A DNA stretch of 64,000 bases from Terana coerulea. Its lineage: Eukaryota > Basidiomycota > Agaricomycetes > Polyporales > Phanerochaetaceae. Of the stretch, positions 56,490 to 64,000 are shown piece after piece (position 1 is the first letter of the stretch; the number at the start of each line of letters is the position of its first letter). Under the pieces are notes generated by a model. The model had not been told where the DNA came from, did no database searches, and saw only the letters and a program-made list of their open reading frames with translations. The stretch is from contig JAKOGH010000002.1 of the NCBI GenBank assembly GCA_024811115.1, positions 62,001 to 126,000 on the forward strand, written 5' to 3'. The position numbers and the translations under genes were made by a program.

Positions 56490-59400
56490 CTAGTCCTGAT
56501 TGGTAGGAGCGGCATGAGATTTCTTGCGGTCGGAGACCAGCTGCGCGAACCTCGACCTTATTTTCTCGCGCTTCGACTCTCTCGTCACCGCTTGATGGTG
56601 GTTGTGACCGTGATGCTTGCCGTGCTGGTTCTTATCCGGAGATGTCGTGAGGAAGTTCACCATAAGCGACCACAGGTTGTTGCCGCTCATCGCGTCCTCC
56701 TCCGCGAGTACCGCCTGGTCGGCGATCCTGGCAATTTCGACCGCCTCGTGGGTGTCTCTGCGCGCCACGATGCTTGACGGTGGCGGCCGCTCGTCCGTGT
56801 CAAGTGCCCACGCCCAACTCCAACTCCCGCTCGTCTTCAGCCCGTCTTTGACGCCCTTGACAGTCTCATTGCCCTGATCCTGTGCGAGATAGTTCTGGAG
56901 CTGAGTTATGTTCCGCACGGCATCCTTGTGCGCCATGTCAATGTGCTTCCGACGGTGCTTCTCGATTGTCTTGTACGTGCTTGAGAATTTCTTGTCAAAC
57001 TTGATCTTGGCGTCTTCGTACCGCCGCAAAGCAAGCTCGGAAACGACTCCGATGAGCTCTGGAGGTAGAGAGAAGGCGGGCAATTCAGTCTCTGGTTCTA
57101 ACGGGCGAATGATGCCATGCGTAGAGACTCGCTCGCGGATCATTGTGCCCTAGGTAGTGATGATGAGATGTTGAGTCACAAGTATCTCGAGGCGGCTTAC
57201 AAGGCCATTCTGGTACACCGCAGCCTCCCCAGCTCTCCGAACAGTATCATCTTCACTCTGCATCCCGGAACCATAAAATCTCGGCCCAGCGACATCTTCA
57301 GATCGTTTTCGGTCGTCTGCATCTCTGGTGGTGGGATTTGGGGACGGCGATTGACGGACCGGGGGCGATCTGGAGGGAAGAAGCGGAGTTTCGTTCGGAC
57401 TCTTGTCACCCTTTAATCGAGAACTGGCTCTAGAGACCTGTGCACTAATCGCTCTTCTAAGTCCCATGCGAGAAGGAACCGCGCTAGCCTCCAGCCCGTT
57501 GTATCCATTGGCCTTGCCGGTAGGTGCGAAGAGCGACGCTCCTCGAGGGCGTGGGCTGACATCTCTAGAAGCCGGTGATGAACGTGAGCGGAGTTCGCTC
57601 GTCGTCGTCCGAGGACGTGAAAGCCGGATATCGTCTATGATTTGCCAGGAGGAAGAGGATTCGAGCGGAGGGGTAGGCGGTGGGGAAAGTGTGACGGGTA
57701 TGCTGCCCAGTGAGTCCGATGCGCTGGGTGGTATTATGCCGGTGACGTAACGTATAAAGCTGGCAATGCCTCTGAAGCAATACTTTGCAGGGGTTGTGAA
57801 TGAGAACAGGATGGGAAGAACATGCGCGGCATCTACGGCTCATTAGATGAGTTTACGTAGGTTTGATGTAATACTTGCTTACCATCATATACTTGCAGAT
57901 GGACTTGCGTAGGCCCATACCTCTCCTCTATGCCTTTCAGATGGGGATACATTTCTCGAAGTTCTTCCTTGATTGGGTACTTGGCAGGATCAGCGGCCTT
58001 GTGGGCTCTGTTGCGAATGTCAGCCCAGATGACTATAATACCATACATGCACTCACGAGTAGATGATTTCATCCCTCAGTACCTCACCATCCCCGGCAAT
58101 GACGAACAGTGGTGGAAGACCTCCAAGATACGAAACCGCCGGGCTCACCAACGGGTGAGTCAGCATGTAATTTGGTGTATATAGGTGAATTTGGTCTTTC
58201 ACTACGAGCGTTTCGCCCGACGCCGTTATACATGTCACCGTTTGGTCGCGAAAAGAAGATTCGATGGTGGGTAATGTCGCTGTTGATCCGAGACGTAATG
58301 TCTGGCCGGTATGAGGCAATCGAAGATCGTTACCGGCGTCGACGGGGGTCGACGGAGACCCTGGACGGCTGTGACCAGCCCTACTGGGCGCGCGAGATTC
58401 ACGTTTTGACTTAGAGAGTGAGACGGCGTGGCGAAAACGGCTTCGCAACCCTTCGCGGACTTCGGTAGCTATCTCCTCCGGAGGCGGCGGCCAGAGCGTG
58501 CTAGGCTTGTAGAAAGACAGCCCGTACGGTGGAAGAACATCCTACAATGTCTGCAGTAAGATTGTAGCGCTGAATATAATGAGGAGGGGACATACGGTAG
58601 CGGTATTGAGGTGTACACTTGGAAATGAATGTGTCAAATCGCACCATGGGGAGATCAGGACTCCACCAGCCGGCATAGGAAGTCCGCAATCGCGGATCAC
58701 TTGCAGTAATGCAAGAGTGATACCGCCTCCGGCAGAGTCTCCAGCGACGACTATATGCGCCGGGTTAACGGGAAGATGGGAAGCACCCTCTGGGGGTCGA
58801 ATCAGGAAGAGGTCTAAGACGATGGATGAGCCAACAATTCAGGAACGGAGATATGTACCAACAAGCTGCAATAGCGTCTTGTAGCCCGCAAGGAAATGGG
58901 TATTGTGGGGCTAATCTGTAGTTAATGGCTAAAGACAGTTATCAGCTTAAGTTCATTGGCATACGGGATGCGACGCGTACCAAACACCCTCCCATTTATC
59001 TTTCTAGCGTAACGCTGAATAGCATATCGTTCTTGGTCGACACTGCCGAAATAATATCCACCTTATGACGATTAAACACAGTAACAGAACAACGTCATCC
59101 AGCTCACCTCCGTGACAATAGAAGATACACCTCATCTCATCCATCTCGGGTTGATAATGCGGAGACGCATTCTGGGGGACACCGTCTTGACTTGTTGCAG
59201 ACTCCGCGCCCGAAGCTGTTCTATTGTGATCACTCGCACTGGATCGGCCTTTCTGCTGATTCTCGTATCGTCGTTTGGCTTCCTTCCAGTCTTTCTTAGC
59301 AGCAATCCACTCCGCATCTACACTATCCTTTGTTCAGTATGCTGTCATATTGAGGTGCGGCCAGACCAAACGCACCCTTGGAGTCCGCGAACCTGCCACC

Positions 59401-59889
59401 ATTTCGTCCCTCCAACCACCTTCTTCGTCATCTCTTCACCTCCAAGAGCTTGGATGACTATCGTCGCAGCTTCGTCGCAAGACGCCATCGGCACTGTAAC
59501 TTTGACTACATGTACCCAAGGTGGAGATGGAGTGCGCGTATTGGAGAAGCTTTGCAGCTCCTCCACGGTATGTCTGCCGGTCGAGTCTGATGAGTGTCTT
59601 AGAACATAGACTTTGAATATACATGCTCACTTCGTAGAAGCCTCAAGGAAAGTCTGGAAAGCGTTTATCACGATCTGCAATCCCCGGCAGGTTTTGTTTG
59701 TAAGACACACACCTTGACTATGATGAACGCTTCGTCGTACAAGAGCTCGTCTCGACGAAGCTGCGTCATGTTCCTGCCCTGCGATTCTGATTCATTGTCC
59801 TTGAGGCGGTCGAAGTAGTGTTTCACAAGGGTCTCGAGCAGCAGGGGACCAATCCTTACTCCCGCCTGGCGAGTTAGGGCGTTCACCAT
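56490..59889 (-). CDS. HSL-type alpha/beta hydrolase with long C-terminal extension
   Basis: Esterase/lipase of the hormone-sensitive-lipase (alpha/beta-hydrolase-3) group. ATG 59889 (MVNALTRQAGVRIGPLLLET). Exons then carry SFSNTRTPSPPWVHVVKV, GGTKWWQVRG, the oxyanion motif HGGGYYFG built across an intron (GGA G|GT), NYRLAPQYPFP, the nucleophile motif VVAGDSAGGG, GVLISPWCDLTHS, the acid in IAGDGEVLRDE and the base His in DAAHVLPILFSF. After the catalytic domain comes a long Ser/Pro/Arg-rich region (SVSPRPRG, SPPVRQSPSPNP) and a helical tail (LPPELIGVVSELALRRYEDA, KKFSSTYKTIEKHRRKHID), ending APTNQD at 56490. A low-complexity RESRAPSRAGHSRPGSP loop is inserted between the nucleophile and the acid. 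Substrate unknown. About eight introns. Confidence 0.85.
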
Positions 59890-60568
59890 CGTTCACGGGT
59901 GAGTTTGTTGATGAACAGTGTATCAAGGTCGTTGTATATGTACCCCAAGGTCGCGGCGCCGGGCTCGTTGCGTGTGCATAGATCAGGACACAGGACGGGT
60001 GATTGTCTGGAACGAGGCCTCTGCACCGCCGAAAGAGCGTCTTAGTACAGCAAGATGACTATCAAAATCGAGTATAAAGAAAGATATTTGTGTCAACTTC
60101 CGATGTCGCGATGACCTCCACAGAAATATGAGTTGTACCAGCAGGTCAAGATCAACTGCAGGCATACCAAGCGGCCACAAACCAGCCGAGTAACGTGAAA
60201 GATGACCTCCAGGTTTCGAGCAATTGAACGGGAGAAAGAGCGCGGTCAAAGCGACTGACCGCCGCCAAGCGCGTCATAGCCACGAGCCACGTGGGAAGGC
60301 GTCGAGGCCACATCAGTGTCAGAGGAACTGTCGAGCGGTGCTGGTGAAGACACCCAACTTGAAGGCAACACCTCAAGTGAAGTATCACCTGCATTTGCCA
60401 TGATACAGCGCAATGCATACGGCGTAAGGGATTTTCAAGCGGCAAGAATTCCATAAATTCCATAGATAAAAGTGAAGGGATAGCTAAGAGTTTCCCGCCA
60501 TGGGTGGCATCCAAGCCGGCATTTGCATGGAACGGAGGATGAAAGCGTATGTGCAAACAGCGAAAAGT
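59890..60568. other. intergenic, HSL-type gene promoter
   Basis: 680 bases upstream of the HSL-type gene and downstream of CLC1. Overlapping minus-strand frames (59983-60249, 60152-60556, and an ATG at 60401 opening MANAGDTSLEVLPSSW) have no recognisable family and no consistent splice chain. Confidence 0.4.
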
Positions 60569-61580
60569 CTAGTATCCGCTCGCACCCGGGGCAGCATCTC
60601 CTTCTCTCTTTAGCCGCAAAAGAACCTCTTTGAACCGTGTCAGGTCGCTTGTCCCAGGGCCCGCCCGCGCAATCGTCTTGCTTTGAGAGTTCTCCAACTC
60701 AATGAGCTTGGCGATGCGCTCCCACGTCGTGCCGGCAGATAGAGAGTCTGACAGGCTTTGCACGAACTCCTCCTCGTGTTCCCTATAATGTGCGCTCAGT
60801 ATGAAGGTTCAGCAGGTCAGCGATCGAGGGTGGACTGACTTGTTCTCGCGGATGTTCTTCTCCTTCTGCGCAGCATACTCTTCATAGAAGTGGTCAATGG
60901 CGCGTTCGGCTTTTGCGATCGTTTCCTCGCGCTTGGCTTTCGAAGCTTCGTCCCGCGCTTTGATTTCAGCAGCTTGCTTTTCCCGCCATTGCCTGCACAG
61001 CAGTGAGTCCCTGAGCCTCTGCACAGCTACGCACGCCAAACATACTTGATTACTTCCGGCTCTGGTTCCTCAGCTTGGTGATTCAGAATAGGCGTGGACG
61101 CAAACGCAGATTGCTGTGGGCGAGGTGCGAACGGAGGAGCTGCGCCAAAGCTCGGCTGCTGAGTGGGCGGGGAGGCGAAGGTTTGGGGTTGCTACGGGTA
61201 TGAATTCAGTAAGCTGCAACTGGTGTGAGTGCTTTACCAGTGCTACTCACCGAGGGCACCTCAATTTCGGGGAATTCGCTCTCGAACTTCTCGATTTCAT
61301 CATCCCCTGTGACCTTCACGTCCGTGTCCCTTGGTGACTCGAAGTCATCAAAGGAAAAGCCTCCACTTGAAGAGCCTTGGGGAAGTGCCGGCGGTGCGGA
61401 GGGCTCTGGGAAACTGGGTACGTCTCCGTCCAGTGAGATATCAGGGAAAGCGGACGCGGCCTTGTCGAAGTCGATTTCGTCTCCGCCAGTCGCGGTAGCG
61501 AAGGATCCGCCGGTGTTGGAAGGGATAGAGAACTCGTCTCCGAGGAGTTCGTTCTCGCGTGTCAGGAAGTCGTCGCTCAT
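60569..61580 (-). CDS. CLC1: clathrin light chain
   Basis: Regulatory subunit of clathrin coats at the trans-Golgi and plasma membrane. ATG 61580 (MSDDFLTRENELLGDEF). The N-terminal half is acidic and Pro/Ser-rich (DFDKAASAFPDISLDGDVPS) with the conserved EKFESEFPEIEVPS, then FASPPTQQPSFGAAPPFAPR. The heavy-chain-binding helix begins VIQWREKQAAEIKARDEA and SKAKREETIAKAERAIDHFY, with the basic coiled coil EYAAQKEKNIRENK. The last exon HEEEFVQSLSDSLSAGTTWE and RIAKLIELENSQSK is the C-terminal domain, ending LLRLKREGDAAPG, TAG 60569-60571. Four exons. Size and order are normal. Confidence 0.93.
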
Positions 61581-62006
61581 CGTGGCGGTTTGTTGCCAAG
61601 TGTTTGAAGGCTCCCGCTGTGCTGTCGGTCACGTCGCCGCTGGCGCCAAACACGCTCAGTTACATGAGCGCTATCTGCCGGGCGTCCATCAGTTAGGACC
61701 TAACCTAAGCAGCTATTTAGCGCGCGTCGGGATGACAAACAAAGACAAACTTGCCGCCTCGCTGCGACCGCTCACCATTGTTCTTCCAACATTACGAACA
61801 ACGTTGTACTTCATCTCCAGACAATACGCTTCGCGACGACTGTTCACAGCATGCGGTACTGCCTGCATTCTGCCATTATTGTTGTGGAGAAGGCCGCGCA
61901 GTCAAGAAATGGCATGCATCCTCCTTGACTTGCCTCATAACCTCCACTCTCCTCCTCACCTCGTTCAGCGTACTCGCTCTCCCTAATTTCTCTCTAGTCT
62001 GCGTTT
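61581..62006. promoter_or_regulatory. divergent promoter, CLC1 / LRR protein
   Basis: About 425 bases between divergent ATGs. Plus side has a pyrimidine-rich run (CTCCACTCTCCTCCTCACC near 61942) before the ATG. An open plus frame reaching from 61225 to 61986 is largely antisense to CLC1. Confidence 0.45.
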
Positions 62007-63787
62007 ATGGCCTCCTCGTCGATATCGACGTCACATCCCTCAACGGAGCACAGCTCGAGATTCAAAGAGCACCTCTCAATATACATCCCGCCACTCGACT
62101 ACCCCGTCGAGGCTTCGCGCTTTTCGCCAGAATCCCCGCCTGCCGGACCTGCTAGGACGCTTTCGTCTTGGACAAACACGACAGTGCGGTCTTCGACACC
62201 CGTACGGAAAGAGACGAAAGAGTTCGATACGCGATCCATGCCGAGCCCTTCGTCCAGAAAGTCGAAAGTGGGAAAGCTGCTTTTCGACATCCGTACACTA
62301 GTACGAGACAAGGACCCAGAGATGCTACCCATGCAGGAACCGCACTTACCTCCGTGGCGGCCTCTCAATGTGGAGAAGCGGACTTGCTGCCATGATTGCC
62401 CGTGCCACGCCGTAGACAAGAAAGCCAAGCGACGGAGGAGAATTCTCGTATGGATCCTCGTCCTCATCATCCTGTACTTGCTTGGAAGTACCACCGCTTT
62501 GACGGTACGGACTTTCGGATCGCCGCAGTTGATAACTCCCTCAACAAACTCCACCACGTCGACATCATCCGCATTGTCCGCAGATGCCCAGCAATGCCTC
62601 TCGCAGTACACAGTGAACGCACCATCCGACCCATCCGGTTATCCCTGTTCGACATGTCTTCCAGCACTGCAAGCGGTGCCGTCCAGTTTCTCCGACGGTA
62701 ACTCGCAAGACAGTCAACAGCTGCAGAATGCGATACAGTTCTGCGGACTGCGGGCTGTCTTCGAGACCAGCGACAGTGATGGGCAGACTGCGTTGAAGAA
62801 CGGCAATTGGGCACAAGACGTCAAATTCTGTGCTTGGAGTGGTATCTCTTGCGACGGGACGGGCAGGGTCGCCTCATTGTACGTGCTTCAAGCTATGGCG
62901 TATATCTGTGTAGATGAGCTGACTGTATTCTTTTTAGATCATTGACTTTCCCGGGGGTATCCGCCTCACTTCCGAACGAATTGGGTGCTCTGTCTGGACT
63001 GCAGAGCTTGACTGTCATCGGCAACTCAGCTATTCCTGGTACGTCTTCGGTCTTCCGCCTCTTAATATTCTTAGTCACTCATAGTACCTCTTTAGCTGGT
63101 TCACTACCAAACAACTTCACGTCTTGGTCGTCACTAAATACGCTTCATCTCGAGTCAACTGCCATTACTTCCTTGCCAGACAACCTGCTATCTGTTCTGC
63201 AGAAGCTGCAGACTCTGACGTTGGTGAAGAACGGTCAGATGGGCAGTAACCTCCCGTCGAGCGTTGCGAGCTCTTCGCTGCAGAACCTGTGAGTCCAGCT
63301 CGTTGTATGCGGTATTGCTCTATTGACGCTGTTATTTCACAGTATTGTGAATGGTCAAAGCTTGACGAACCCCCTCGCTCCGCTCTCGACCTCAACCTCC
63401 CTTCAGTCGTCTTTGAAGCTACTGTAAGTCATATTCATCATGCCGCATACAGTCAGACTGACTCTTGATATCAGTGACCTATCTTCCAACTCCATGACCG
63501 GAATTATTCCCTCAACGATATCATCGTTCTCTTCGCTGGCCGAACTTCATCTAGACTCTAATAATCTCGCGACACCGCTTCCATCTACCTTCCCCTCTTC
63601 CTTGCAGACGCTGTCCCTGTCAAACAACACAGGCCTTACTGGTGCTGTCTCCGGTTCATTCTGCAGCTTAGGCAACCTTCAAAGCTGCGATGTGCAGAAC
63701 ACAGGGCTGAGCGCACCCAGCGGCTGCGGCGTTTGTCAGTTCTCGTCTACCACGTCCACTTCCCCCTCAACATCCACGACGGCGTGA
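62007..63787 (+). CDS. membrane-anchored leucine-rich-repeat protein
   Basis: Single-pass protein with a cytosolic N-terminus and extracellular LRRs. ATG 62007 (MASSSISTSHPSTEHSSRF). The tail has Ser/Thr-rich segments and a CCHDCPC cluster just before a basic stop-transfer (KKAKRRRRI) and the helix LVWILVLIILYLLGSTTAL, giving an inside-out signal-anchor. Outside follows a Ser/Thr linker, a Cys-containing cap (CAWSGISCDG, like the plant LRR N-cap), then repeats: LPNELGALSGLQSLTVIGNS, LPNNFTSWSSLNTLHLESTA, LPDNLLSVLQKLQTLTLVKN, LDLSSNSMTG, IPSTISSFSSLAELHLDSNN and LQTLSLSNNTGLTG. A C-cap with paired Cys (CSLGNLQSC, CGVC) ends in a Ser/Thr tail, TGA 63785-63787. Several introns. No kinase. Confidence 0.82.
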
Positions 63788-64000
63788 GCTTCAAGCTCAT
63801 GCATTCACTTTTATTTTTTCTCGTTGCCCCATGGACTACGGCACGCTTTTCATTCTAGATACTCCCACTACCACTCACGATCTTTCATGACCTCACGGAC
63901 ATTCATTGGACATTGATGTAGCATAAACCCACGTCGCTCCTTTTGATGTTGTACACTGGTATGCGTTGTGGCTTTGTATCATTCGTTCATTTGCATGTAG
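63788..64000. other. 3' region of the LRR gene
   Basis: AT-rich sequence with a T-rich run near 63810, fitting a 3' untranslated region. No other feature seen before the window ends. Confidence 0.5.

Noticed and set aside
60152..60556. Minus-strand 134-codon frame between the HSL-type gene and CLC1
   Set aside because: It competes with other frames in the same place, has no family and no hydrophobic or domain pattern that repeats in the alternatives.
61225..61986. Long plus-strand frame of 253 codons near the clathrin light chain
   Set aside because: Mostly the reverse strand of the first CLC1 exons; CLC1 is certain from its conserved protein sequence.
1..64000. CRISPR arrays, bacterial operons, ribosome-binding sites
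   Set aside because: The window is eukaryotic with spliced genes; no regularly spaced direct repeats were seen.

Overview
The window is nuclear DNA of a filamentous basidiomycete, most likely a mushroom-forming Agaricomycete (a polypore-like wood decayer would fit). The evidence is protein-coding genes cut by many 45-65-base GT..AG introns, short intergenic gaps, CpG-rich coding DNA, and a typical fungal gene set: Spa2 polarisome scaffold, ERD2, L-type lectin, transportin, clathrin light chain, SUR7/PalI protein, OPT and Dal5-type transporters, FSH hydrolase, metallothionein. All gene models were read by eye from splice sites and protein similarity. Outer ends are usually firm; some internal junctions are not.

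Layout. 1-6.5 kb: three head-to-tail genes or gene relics of one MYND zinc-finger family. 6.5-24.7 kb: housekeeping block with monoglyceride-lipase-like hydrolase, L-type lectin, ERD2, membrane J-protein, TMEM198-like protein, TmpA-like flavoprotein, steryl-ester-hydrolase-like lipase and Spa2. 25.1-27.2 kb: a fourth MYND copy on the minus strand. 27.5-33.1 kb: FSH-type serine hydrolase and transportin (KAP104). 33.8-36.2 kb: a hAT-type MITE and a gene-poor stretch with a TATA box. 36.2-39.7 kb: OPT transporter. 41.2-43.2 kb: a fifth, apparently intact MYND copy. 43.7-46.1 kb: Dal5-type permease. 46.1-47.9 kb: gene-poor, with a tRNA-like (SINE-like) segment. 47.9-49.8 kb: a protein made of three tandem units that look like MABP beta-prisms. 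50.2-51.1 kb: SUR7/PalI protein. 51.8-55.8 kb: decayed MYND relics, strikingly CpG-poor, with a second hAT MITE between the N-terminal and zinc-finger parts. 56-64 kb: metallothionein, HSL-type hydrolase with a long tail, clathrin light chain and a membrane-anchored leucine-rich-repeat protein.

The main theme is the MYND family: seven loci or fragments in 64 kb on both strands, interspersed with ordinary genes, ranging from an intact copy through copies with frame breaks to CpG-depleted relics. All intact 3' ends share one architecture (helical N-terminal region with a W-S motif, an LCMG motif, a KILP motif, then an extended Cys/His finger) and the same phase-2 intron just before the last zinc ligands. 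The two MITE copies, in opposite orientation and both with visible 8-base target duplications, show recent hAT activity in the same neighbourhood. Housekeeping genes of the secretory and endocytic pathway are common here (L-type lectin, ERD2, clathrin light chain, SUR7), but I see no reason to call them a functional cluster.
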